DNA of 64,000 nucleotides from assembly GCF_003008555.2 (NCBI RefSeq), contig NZ_CP027665.1, forward strand, positions 1,116,001 through 1,180,000, written 5' to 3'. The stretch is from Pukyongiella litopenaei. Lineage in GTDB: Bacteria; Pseudomonadota; Alphaproteobacteria; Rhodobacterales; Rhodobacteraceae. The position numbers and the translations under genes are program-made. The notes below the pieces were generated by a model, which was given only the letters and a program-made list of their open reading frames with translations, did no database searches and had not been told where the DNA came from. This document shows, one piece after another, positions 56,798-63,475 of this stretch (the stretch's first letter is position 1; the number at the start of each line of letters is the position of its first letter).

Positions 56798-57384
56798 CGC
56801 GTAGTCTCCAGAGCTTCCATCATCGCCTGCGCCTCGGCCCCCATCCGTGCGAATTGCAGGTCGGGGATTTCCGGTTGCGGCGATGCCTTGGTGAATTTGT
56901 GCGGCGCCTCGATCACCAGTTCGACGAAATGCGGCCCCGGCGCGTCCAGCAGGCGCGGCAGGAGCGCGTCGAGCGCCTCGGGCGTGTCGATCCTCTGCGC
57001 CGAGGCATAGCCGGCGGCCTGCGCCAGCGCGCGGAAATCGAGGTTCCGCCCCGGCCGATCCACATTGGCCAGGCCGTTGAACTGCACGGCGTTGTTGAAC
57101 ACGAAATGCACGAAGCGCGGCGGCGCGACATCGCTGATCTGCGCCAGCGTGCCCAGTTCCATCAGCAGGCTGGCATCGCCGTCCAGCACCAGGACATGGC
57201 GGTCCGGCTGCGCCATCGCGAGCCCGAGCCCCAGCCCGGATGCCCCGCCCATCAGCGGAACCGAGGCGAGGTTCAGCGGGCTCGGCGATACCGCGGTGAT
57301 GGCGAACATGGCCGACATCGTGTTGGTGACCAGCGCATCCCCGCGGTGGCGGTGGATGATCGCCGCGGCCTGATAGGTATCCAT
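56794..57384 (-). CDS. ThDP-dependent decarboxylase beta subunit (sulfopyruvate/phosphonopyruvate decarboxylase type)
   Basis: 196-residue half-enzyme with the C-terminal ThDP-binding domain. The pyrophosphate motif is L67-D-G-D-A-S with N97-N98 about 27 residues later (GD...NN). PLMGGASGLGLGLAMAQPDR is typical of ComE and of phosphonopyruvate decarboxylase. The ATG at 57384 follows GAGGAG; nine further residues upstream are not needed. It works with the alpha subunit encoded 13 bases before. Decarboxylation of a 2-oxo acid to an aldehyde is the expected reaction; the substrate is unknown. Confidence 0.85.
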   Translation of the reverse strand: MDTYQAAAIIHRHRGDALVTNTMSAMFAITAVSPSPLNLASVPLMGGASGLGLGLAMAQPDRHVLVLDGDASLLMELGTLAQISDVAPPRFVHFVFNNAVQFNGLANVDRPGRNLDFRALAQAAGYASAQRIDTPEALDALLPRLLDAPGPHFVELVIEAPHKFTKASPQPEIPDLQFARMGAEAQAMMEALETTR

Positions 57385-57397
57385 TCCGGGCTCCTCC

Positions 57398-57925
57398 TCA
57401 GTTCCAGGCAAGGTAATGGCCGAAATGGACCACGACGGCGCATTTGCCGGCCCGCGCCGCGTCGATGGCCCGGCCTATCCGCGGCAGGTCGGCGGCCGTC
57501 TCGATGTGATGAAACGGAAGGCCGAGCGCGTCGATCACCGGCCGGGTCCGGTTGACCATGACCCGGCTGCTGTCCGATAGCGGCTGGCCCAGATTGTCAT
57601 GCTCGCGCCCAAAGGCGCCGACCAGGATCACCAGCGGGATCCGGGCGTCGATGCCGACAGACCGCAAGGTATTGAGACAGTTGAACAGGCCCTGGTTCTG
57701 CATCATCACGACAGGCTCCAGCCCGCCGACATACATGCCCATCGCGCAGGTCAGCGCCTGGTTTTCCGCCGAGCATTGCAGATAGGTGATCGCGGGATCC
57801 CCCTGCAGCCGGTCATGCAGCGCCAGCTGCACCAGATCCGGCACGGTCGTGACCGCGTTGATCTTCTTTTCGGCTAGGATTTCTGCAACCGCTGATGCGG
57901 AAACGGAATGGTCTGTGATCGCCAC
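57398..57925 (-). CDS. ThDP-dependent decarboxylase alpha subunit (sulfopyruvate/phosphonopyruvate decarboxylase type)
   Basis: 175-residue half-enzyme carrying the pyrimidine-binding domain; E54 in YLQCSAENQALTC is the ThDP-activating glutamate. VVMMQNQGLFNCLNTL and LVILVGAFGREHDN are typical of ComD-like chains. The GTG at 57925 is chosen because GGAGGAGGG lies 8 bases before it; no ATG start has a ribosome site. It is the first gene of the seven-gene minus-strand run and follows the operator-like palindrome at 57989-58006. Confidence 0.83.
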   Translation of the reverse strand: MAITDHSVSASAVAEILAEKKINAVTTVPDLVQLALHDRLQGDPAITYLQCSAENQALTCAMGMYVGGLEPVVMMQNQGLFNCLNTLRSVGIDARIPLVILVGAFGREHDNLGQPLSDSSRVMVNRTRPVIDALGLPFHHIETAADLPRIGRAIDAARAGKCAVVVHFGHYLAWN

Positions 57926-57988
57926 TAAAGCGTCCCTCCTCCTGACGTTTGTGCGTTGCGGCAAACTGTCAGGACGGCGGGCGCCACT

Positions 57989-58006
57989 CTGTCAAAGAGG
58001 TGACAA
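57989..58006 (-). promoter_or_regulatory. Crp/Fnr-type operator-like palindrome
   Basis: TGTCA-N6-TGACA (57990-58005 on the plus strand), reading TTGTCACCTCTTTGACAG on the minus strand. The spacing equals that of Crp/Fnr sites (TGTGA-N6-TCACA). It lies 63 bases before the decarboxylase alpha GTG and directly after the Crp/Fnr gene, so it is a natural target of that regulator. Confidence 0.6.
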
Positions 58007-58717
58007 TCAATGCGTGAATTTCAGTTCCTGTTCCAGCAATTCGGGGCTTTCCAGCGTGATCCTGCCATATTTCAGCGAAATGGCACCCTCGGCTTCGAGC
58101 AGTTTCAACAGCTTGTTGGTGCGTTGGCGCGACAGGCGCACCAGCCCGGCGAGGCTTTCCTGCGAAATCGCCAGTTCCCGCCTTCCCCCGGACAGTGGCT
58201 GATCTGAACCGGCCTTGGCGAGCGACAGCAGCCGCCACACCAGGCGTTCGCGTGCCGTCCAGGTTCCATGCTGTTCAAGGACCTGTGTCGCCAGGTTGAG
58301 CCGGTCACACAGGATCATGAGTATGACCTCCATCAGGTCGCGGCGTTCCCAGACCAGTTCCTTGAGCACGGAGCCCCGGACCATCAGGGTCTCGGCGGTG
58401 GGCGATTCGACCACCCCGTCCATGGTTTCGCTATAGCCGCCCATGCAGGGATGAACCCCCCATGATTCGCCCCGCCCCAGGAAGGTCGTCAGGATCTCGG
58501 TGCCTTCGATGGTAAAGGCGGTCAGGCGGATCTTGCCCTGCAGGATCAGGCAAAGATGCGGCTCGGGATCGCCGCGGCGCGTGATCAGCTGGGATTTCGT
58601 TGCCCGCCGGATATGCCCGTTCGCCCGCAGGATTTCAGCGGTTTCGCGGGTAATCCCCGCCCCCCTGCCATCGCGGATACTGAAGAGATCGGCAATCTGC
58701 TCGGCCGTCCATGTCAT
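58007..58717 (-). CDS. Crp/Fnr-family transcriptional regulator
   Basis: 236-residue regulator with an N-terminal cyclic-nucleotide-binding-like domain (LICLILQGKIRLTAFTIEG region: HLCLILQGKIRL) and C-terminal winged helix ISQESLAGLVRLSRQRTNKLLKLLE. No Fe-S cysteine cluster like Fnr is seen. The ATG at 58717 is preferred; the frame is open to 58825 but the extra residues are not typical. It likely controls the catabolic run downstream on the same strand. Effector unknown. Confidence 0.85.
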   Translation of the reverse strand: MTWTAEQIADLFSIRDGRGAGITRETAEILRANGHIRRATKSQLITRRGDPEPHLCLILQGKIRLTAFTIEGTEILTTFLGRGESWGVHPCMGGYSETMDGVVESPTAETLMVRGSVLKELVWERRDLMEVILMILCDRLNLATQVLEQHGTWTARERLVWRLLSLAKAGSDQPLSGGRRELAISQESLAGLVRLSRQRTNKLLKLLEAEGAISLKYGRITLESPELLEQELKFTH

Positions 58718-58734
58718 CGCCACGCCCCCCGCAT

Positions 58735-58760
58735 GTGTCGGCCCCCAACCGACGTGACAC
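58735..58760. promoter_or_regulatory. Inverted repeat before the Crp/Fnr gene
   Basis: GTGTCGG (58735-58741) and CCGAC (58749-58753), extended by TGACAC (58755-58760), lie 18-43 bases before the regulator's start. The GTGTCAC half (minus strand) recalls the TTGTCAC half-site of the two downstream motifs, so autoregulation is possible. Confidence 0.35.
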
Positions 58761-58825
58761 CGGGAATACCAGATCGCCGGCCTGTTGGCACAGACTATCG
58801 CAACCGCCACATGGCGGGCGGGCAT

Positions 58826-58848
58826 CGACCGCCTGAGATCGGCGGTCG
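58826..58848 (-). terminator. Hairpin after ubiV
   Basis: CGACCGCC (58826-58833) and GGCGGTCG (58841-58848), a perfect 8-bp stem with a 7-base loop, lies 15 bases beyond the ubiV stop in the minus-strand direction. Suits the end of the ubi run. Confidence 0.5.
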
Positions 58849-58863
58849 CGGGTCTCGTGGCTG

Positions 58864-59772
58864 TCAGCCGGCGGCGGCGGCGATGCGTCGATATCCGGCC
58901 TGGCCGTGATAGAACCCGTTCGAGAACGAAACCCCGTTGCAGATCTCGCGCAACAACGGGTCCGCCTCGGCCGGGCTCCGGGTGCCGTCCAGAACATCCC
59001 GATACGTCGTGGCAACCGCCACCATGTCGACCGCCTGCGGCATCAGCCGCAGATGGGTGACCCCGTCCACGATCATCCGGCCGGTTTCGCCCATCAGGTC
59101 AACATAGCTCTCCGACTGGGTCTGGATGCCGTTGACGCGCAGGATCGGGCGGTCGTCGGTGGTGCGCAGCGGCATGCCGTCGGCATCCTCCTCGCAGACG
59201 AACAGGCAATTGTCCTTGGTGCGGCCATGGGCCCGCGCATGATAGCATCGCGCCGACACCGCCAGCGAGGCCCGGCCGAACACCTGCACCTCGACCCCCA
59301 GCCCGAGATCACGCGCCGCCGCGGCGGCGGTGGCGATCGCCGGGGCGGGCAACTCGGCCGGCAGGCAGACATGGGTCGCACCCCGGCCCGCCATCCAGGC
59401 GATGGTCGCCTCGTTATAGGCGTTCATGAACGGGCCGATGCGGTGCGGGCGCTCGCCCCGCGCATAGAGGCCCGCGGCGTTGTTTATCTCGATCTCGGGG
59501 GCGTCCATGGCGGCCAGGTCGGCGGTCGCCTTGCGTTCGCGTTTCAGCATCACCTCGGCCAGCGACGACAGGATCACCGTCTTGCCGGCCCGTTCCAGCC
59601 GTTCGATCGTCGCGGGCAGGTCGGCCTCGTGAAACGGCGCGCGTTTCGAGCAGATCACCTCGCCGAGATAGACCTCGTCGACCGGGGCTTCGTCGGCGAT
59701 GCGGGCGTAGAAATCCCGCCGCGCCTCGGCGGACCAGTGATAGGCGATGGGGCCAAGGGTCAGTTTCGTCAT
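58864..59772 (-). CDS. ubiV: Oxygen-independent ubiquinone hydroxylation protein UbiV
   Basis: 302-residue U32-family protein. The four iron-sulfur cysteines fit UbiV: one in EVICSKRAPF, then RCYHARAHGRTKDNCLFVC with the 13 and 4 residue spacing of the family. It begins MTKLTLGPIAYHW, like E. coli UbiV; an in-frame ATG at 59787 would overlap ubiU. With UbiU it hydroxylates ubiquinone precursors without oxygen. It ends the minus-strand run headed by the hemerythrin gene. Confidence 0.93.
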   Translation of the reverse strand: MTKLTLGPIAYHWSAEARRDFYARIADEAPVDEVYLGEVICSKRAPFHEADLPATIERLERAGKTVILSSLAEVMLKRERKATADLAAMDAPEIEINNAAGLYARGERPHRIGPFMNAYNEATIAWMAGRGATHVCLPAELPAPAIATAAAAARDLGLGVEVQVFGRASLAVSARCYHARAHGRTKDNCLFVCEEDADGMPLRTTDDRPILRVNGIQTQSESYVDLMGETGRMIVDGVTHLRLMPQAVDMVAVATTYRDVLDGTRSPAEADPLLREICNGVSFSNGFYHGQAGYRRIAAAAG

Positions 59773-59777
59773 GTCGC

Positions 59778-60776
59778 TTACCGCCATTTCTTTGTCTCGA
59801 ACGCGCCCTGTGTCTGTTTCTGCCCCTCGGTCAGGGCGACCAGGTCGGCGATGTTTGCCTCGCGGCCCGCGCGGATGTCGTCCACTGCCTGCCGAAAGGC
59901 CGACACTACGCCGCGCACATAGCTCTTGGAGCGCTGGCGTCCCTCGATCTTGAACGCATGCACCCCGGCGGCGATCAGCTCCGGCAGCAGCCGCGACAGG
60001 TTCAGGCTGATCGGTTCCTCGAAGGCATAATAGCCCTCGGTGCGGTGTGGCGCGGTATAGCGCCCCTTGCAGATGGTCGGATAGCCGGCCTTTTCGTCGG
60101 ACCCGAAACAGTCGATGGTGAAACCGGCCAGTTGCGAGGACATCGACCCGTCGTCGTGGCGCCTGTATTCCACGTCGGAGGCGGGCGAACACACCCCGTC
60201 CATGTTGGTCGATTGCCCGGTGAGGTAATTGGTCAGGCTGCACCGGCCCTCGACCATCAGCCCGTGGTTGCCGAAGATGAAGGTTTCGATCTCGCAGGGG
60301 ATTTCCTTGCGGATTTCGCGGATCTCGGGGATCGTCAGGATGCGTGGCAGCACGACGCGCTTGACACCGAAATTCTCGCAGTAATAGCGGATCGCCTCGG
60401 GGCTGGAGGCGGCGGCCTGAACCGACAGGTGCAGCCGCACCTGCGGATGGGTGCGCGCGATGTAATCGGCCACGCCCATATCCGCGACGATGAAGGCATC
60501 CACCCCGAGCCGCGCGCCGGTATCGGCGGCCTGCCGCCACAGGTCGACCTTGCCCGCGGGCGGGTAGGTGTTCAGCGCCAGCAGCACCTTGGCCCCCTTG
60601 TCATGGGCATAGGCGACTGACGCGGCCAGTTCGTCGGGGGTAAAGTTCAGCCCGGGAAAATTGCGGGCGTTGGTGGCATCCTGGAAACCGCAATAGACCG
60701 CATCGGCGCCGGCATCTACGGCGGTGCGCAGGGCGGCGGGCGTGCCGGCCGGGCAGATCAGTTCGGCAAGGCTCAT
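59778..60776 (-). CDS. ubiU: Oxygen-independent ubiquinone hydroxylation protein UbiU
   Basis: 332-residue U32-family protein, partner of UbiV. Landmarks are ELICPAGTPAALRTAVDAGADAVYCGF, NHGLMVEGRCSLTNYLTGQS and PTICKGRY; the cysteines in GRCSL, DGVCSP, IDCFG and TICKG should hold its 4Fe-4S cluster. The gene starts 19 bases after ubiT and stops 5 bases before ubiV. Anaerobic or denitrifying growth is implied. Confidence 0.93.
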   Translation of the reverse strand: MSLAELICPAGTPAALRTAVDAGADAVYCGFQDATNARNFPGLNFTPDELAASVAYAHDKGAKVLLALNTYPPAGKVDLWRQAADTGARLGVDAFIVADMGVADYIARTHPQVRLHLSVQAAASSPEAIRYYCENFGVKRVVLPRILTIPEIREIRKEIPCEIETFIFGNHGLMVEGRCSLTNYLTGQSTNMDGVCSPASDVEYRRHDDGSMSSQLAGFTIDCFGSDEKAGYPTICKGRYTAPHRTEGYYAFEEPISLNLSRLLPELIAAGVHAFKIEGRQRSKSYVRGVVSAFRQAVDDIRAGREANIADLVALTEGQKQTQGAFETKKWR

Positions 60777-60795
60777 GGTGCGGGAAATCCTTTCT

Positions 60796-61302
60796 TCACG
60801 TTGGGTAGGCGCGGCGCAGCCGGGCCAGGATCGCCCGGCCGGGAGGGCCGAACATCTCGGCGGTTTCCTCGGCGATGGATCCATCGACATCGTCGAGCGC
60901 GTTGCGCAGCCGCACCACCGCCTCGGTGTCGCCGGTGACATCGAGATCGCGGGAAAAGAACGCGGCGTCACCGTCCTCTTCGGAATCGACCAGTTCCAGA
61001 AGCAGCATGAACTTGCCCCGGATCGTGGCGCCGGCGGCAGGCAGCGCGTCGCGCGGGACGGCCCGGAACACCAGCGCCTCGGGGTCTGGCCGCAGGTGCA
61101 GGGCAAAGGGCAGTTCCACCGGGTCGATCACGAAATCGGTTCCCTGATGCGGCCCGAGCCGCGCAAAGAGCGACGGGTGCCGTTCCGCGATCCGCCGCAC
61201 CACCCGGGACAGGACCGGCTGCACCACCATGCAGGACAGGCGTGCGATGACGGAGGCGCCCGGAATGGCGGCGCGGGGGAGTGTGTCGTGGCTTGAATTC
61301 AT
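60796..61302 (-). CDS. ubiT: SCP2-domain lipid carrier UbiT
   Basis: 168-residue protein with an SCP2 sterol-carrier-like domain (GKFMLLLELVDSEEDGDAAFFSRDLDVTGD), expected to bind ubiquinone intermediates for UbiU-UbiV. N-terminal helix HPSLFARLGPHQGTDFVIDPVELPF is typical of UbiT. The ATG at 61302 overlaps the DUF2478 stop by four bases. The longer frame to 61704 is antisense-like and rejected. Confidence 0.9.
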   Translation of the reverse strand: MNSSHDTLPRAAIPGASVIARLSCMVVQPVLSRVVRRIAERHPSLFARLGPHQGTDFVIDPVELPFALHLRPDPEALVFRAVPRDALPAAGATIRGKFMLLLELVDSEEDGDAAFFSRDLDVTGDTEAVVRLRNALDDVDGSIAEETAEMFGPPGRAILARLRRAYPT

Positions 61303-61844
61303 GATCGGGGCTTTCGATTTGCGCGCATGGCGGGTCCGGTTCCGAGGGCCGCGCGGCACCAGTCCAGGATGGCTTCCTCGTCGGGCGGCAGCGATGTGTC
61401 CAGCCCGTCGGCGAAACGCTCGAAGGCGTGGCGGTGGGTGTCGGTCAATCCGGTCAGGACCGGAATATCCTGCGCGAGCGCCTCGGCCATCAGCGACCGG
61501 AACCCGCGCCCCTCGGCCTCGCTCAGGCCGAACTTGTTCAGCACGATCAGGTCGGCGCCCCCGGACGTCAGCCGCGACGTGGCGATGCCGACACTGTCCT
61601 CGAGCGCGCCCGCATCCATGCGGCAGGCGTTTGAACCCGTCCCCAGGTCCTGCGTGATCCGCATCACCGGCCCGTCCGGCAACAACAACAGGTCGCTGCT
61701 GCAATGCGCGTCCGCGCCATCCTGCCCGGTGGCCCGCAGCGCGCCCAGAACCCTGAACCCGTCGCGGCCCAACCGCGCCACGACAGTCGTCAGCAGCCGA
61801 TCGGTCAGCCCGCGTTCCTGTGCCGAAACGGTCGCAAGGTGCAT
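61299..61844 (-). CDS. DUF2478 domain protein (NTPase-like, Walker A lost)
   Basis: 181-residue protein of the DUF2478 family, related to THEP1-type NTPases. The segment VLNKFGLSEAEGRGFRSLMAEAL and HCSSDLLLLPDG are typical. At the N-terminus, where a P-loop is expected, it reads ATVSAQERGLTDRLLTTVVA, so nucleotide binding is doubtful. Often found near molybdate transport or anaerobic genes. It lies 9 bases after the hemerythrin gene and overlaps ubiT, which suggests a role in the same anaerobic or NO-stress programme. Confidence 0.75.
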   Translation of the reverse strand: MHLATVSAQERGLTDRLLTTVVARLGRDGFRVLGALRATGQDGADAHCSSDLLLLPDGPVMRITQDLGTGSNACRMDAGALEDSVGIATSRLTSGGADLIVLNKFGLSEAEGRGFRSLMAEALAQDIPVLTGLTDTHRHAFERFADGLDTSLPPDEEAILDWCRAALGTGPAMRANRKPRS

Positions 61845-61853
61845 GGCGATCCC

Positions 61854-62333
61854 TCAGCCCTGTTCGAAGCGCGGGAACAGCACGTCGTTTTCCAGCGCGA
61901 TGTGCGCGGCCAGGTCATCGAGAAACTTGCCGGTTCCGGCATAGAGCGCGCGCCAGGACCCGCAGGCGTGATCGGGGGGCGTCAGGTTGCCGGTCATTTC
62001 GCGGATCTTTTCGATATCCCCGGAATGGTCGTCATGGTCGGCGCGCATGACCGCGATCGGATGCCCGATGCCCGGCCCGCCCCCGGCACGCATGGCCGGA
62101 AACAGGATCATCTCTTCCTTGGCCATGTGGTCTTCCATCTCGCGGCCGAGCGCGGCCAGGGTCTGCGCCAGTTGCCCGGGGACCTGCGGATCCTGCGCAT
62201 GGACCATGCCCACCCGTTCGGCGAGCTCGATCAGGCCCGGCAGTTCGCGGCGGTGGGTCTGGTGATAGCGCGACAGGATGTGGTCGATCAGGTCGCCCGT
62301 CTCAGCGGGGGCTCCGGCGGTGGTGGCTGTCAT
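61854..62333 (-). CDS. Hemerythrin-domain protein (YtfE/ScdA type)
   Basis: 159-residue di-iron protein. Histidines and carboxylates of the hemerythrin fold are seen in LSRYHQTHRRELP, EDHMAKEEMILFP, MRADHDDHSGDIEK and DLAAHIALENDVLFPRF. It matches the di-iron part of YtfE/ScdA/DnrN, which repairs iron-sulfur centres after nitrosative stress, but lacks their N-terminal ScdA_N domain. It heads the minus-strand run and is divergent from the NsrR-like gene. Confidence 0.87.
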   Translation of the reverse strand: MTATTAGAPAETGDLIDHILSRYHQTHRRELPGLIELAERVGMVHAQDPQVPGQLAQTLAALGREMEDHMAKEEMILFPAMRAGGGPGIGHPIAVMRADHDDHSGDIEKIREMTGNLTPPDHACGSWRALYAGTGKFLDDLAAHIALENDVLFPRFEQG

Positions 62334-62369
62334 GGCAAAGCTTCCGGTATTGGGGGGCTTTCAGAGCAA

Positions 62370-62423
62370 TTGGTATTTGAGTTACGCGTTACACCCGTGT
62401 AATGCGCATTGTAAATACCAAAT
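62370..62423. promoter_or_regulatory. Nested inverted repeats between hemerythrin and nsrR-like genes
   Basis: An outer pair TTGGTATTT (62370-62378) and AAATACCAA (62413-62421, followed by AT) encloses an inner palindrome TTACAC-CC-GTGTAA (62389-62402). The GGTATTT/AAATACC halves resemble NsrR half-sites, though their spacing differs from a single NsrR palindrome. Likely operator for both divergent genes. Confidence 0.55.
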
Positions 62424-62437
62424 CAGGGAATCACCTT

Positions 62438-62851
62438 TTGCGCCTCACCTCCTTCACCGATTTCGGGTTGCGGGTTCTGATGCGGATGGCGGGCAGCCCC
62501 GACCAGCCGTTCACCACGGCGGAGCTGGCCAGCGAGTTCCGCGTGTCACGCAATCACCTGGCCAAGGTGATCTCGTCCCTGGCCGCCGCCGGTTACCTGA
62601 ACACCCGTCGCGGCGGCGGTGGCGGTGCCATGCTCGCCCGGCGGCCCGAGGAGATCCGGCTGGGCGATGTCATTGCCTGTCTCGAGGCGGACCAGGCGCT
62701 GGTCGAGTGTTTCCTGCCCGGCGGCGTGGCCTGCACCCTGACGCCCCGCTGCCGTCTCAAGGCGCGGCTGGCCGATGCCGAGGCCGCCTTCATCGCCGAT
62801 CTCAACCGAAGTTCGCTGGCGGATTGCGTCTATCACCCGTTTGACCCGTAG
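62438..62851 (+). CDS. nsrR: Rrf2-family NO-responsive regulator NsrR
   Basis: 137-residue Rrf2 regulator. The TTG at 62438 is chosen: AGGGA lies 8 bases upstream and the protein then opens MRLTSFTDFGLRVLMRMA, like NsrR; an ATG at 62402 lies inside the palindrome. D8 and cysteines C91, C99, C105 match the 4Fe-4S ligands of NsrR. HTH is ELASEFRVSRNHLAKVISSL. It probably represses the divergent hemerythrin-ubi run until nitric oxide damages its cluster. Confidence 0.87.
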   Translation: MRLTSFTDFGLRVLMRMAGSPDQPFTTAELASEFRVSRNHLAKVISSLAAAGYLNTRRGGGGGAMLARRPEEIRLGDVIACLEADQALVECFLPGGVACTLTPRCRLKARLADAEAAFIADLNRSSLADCVYHPFDP

Positions 62852-62882
62852 CGGGCCGGCCGGGCCATCCCGGCAAACGCAG

Positions 62883-62914
62883 GGCGGCGCTGGGCACAGG
62901 ACAGCCGCGCCGCC
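62883..62914. terminator. Hairpin between convergent nsrR and SH3 genes
   Basis: GGCGGCGC (62883-62890) pairs with GCGCCGCC (62907-62914), loop 16 bases, in the 66-base gap between convergent genes. No T-run. Confidence 0.4.
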
Positions 62915-62917
62915 GGT

Positions 62918-63220
62918 TCACATCTCGCGCAGATAGGCCCAGGACACATAGCCCTTGAGTCCGGGCGCCCGATCCAGCGCGACCTTGCACCAGCGGGTGC
63001 TGCCCGTCTGCTGGCAGCTGCGCACACGCACCACAGTGCCGTTGGGAAGCCCGACGATGATGTTGTAGCCGGTTCCCGGACCCGAGCGCATCTTCAGCAT
63101 GTCGTCCCCCTCGACGCCATGGACCTCGTAGCGGTCGCGCCCGGCGGCGGCTGCGGACTGGACGCCCGGCACCGATGCCAGACTGCCGATTGCCAGCGCG
63201 ATCAGGACGGTTCTGAACAT
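62918..63220 (-). CDS. Secreted bacterial SH3-domain protein
   Basis: 100-residue protein with signal peptide MFRTVLIALAIGSLASVPGV... and an SH3b domain (MLKMRSGPGTGYNIIVGLPNG; VSWAYLREM). Two cysteines (RSCQQTGSTRWCKV) may form a disulfide in the periplasm. Likely binds cell-wall peptides or a surface partner; function not known. Confidence 0.8.
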   Translation of the reverse strand: MFRTVLIALAIGSLASVPGVQSAAAAGRDRYEVHGVEGDDMLKMRSGPGTGYNIIVGLPNGTVVRVRSCQQTGSTRWCKVALDRAPGLKGYVSWAYLREM

Positions 63221-63475
63221 CGCTCTCTCCTGTTTCCTGCCTCGGATATCTGTCTAGCGCCCGGAACGGACGAAAGGAACGGCTACATGACCGGGCAGTG
63301 TTCCGGAAAGGCCGCGGCCGGTTCGTGACGATGGGTTTCCGCGAGGAAAACCGTCGATAGAAGCTTATCACCCGGCAATCTATCTTGTATGGCACCTGTC
63401 AAAGATGCCGTCGCACGGAACCTGTTTCAAAGAGCCGCAGCGGGGCTGGAACGCGAAACGACAGGACGACCGGAC
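63221..63475. other. Divergent intergenic region, about 255 bases
   Basis: Lies between the SH3 gene and psd and must hold both promoters. A GGTTTCC-GCGA-GGAAAACC imperfect hairpin is near 63338. No convincing -35/-10 pair or RNA gene was found. Confidence 0.3.

Noticed and set aside
56794-57925. Firm comDE (sulfopyruvate decarboxylase) assignment
   Set aside because: No sulfolactate, sulfoacetaldehyde or coenzyme M genes accompany it, so only the reaction type is claimed.
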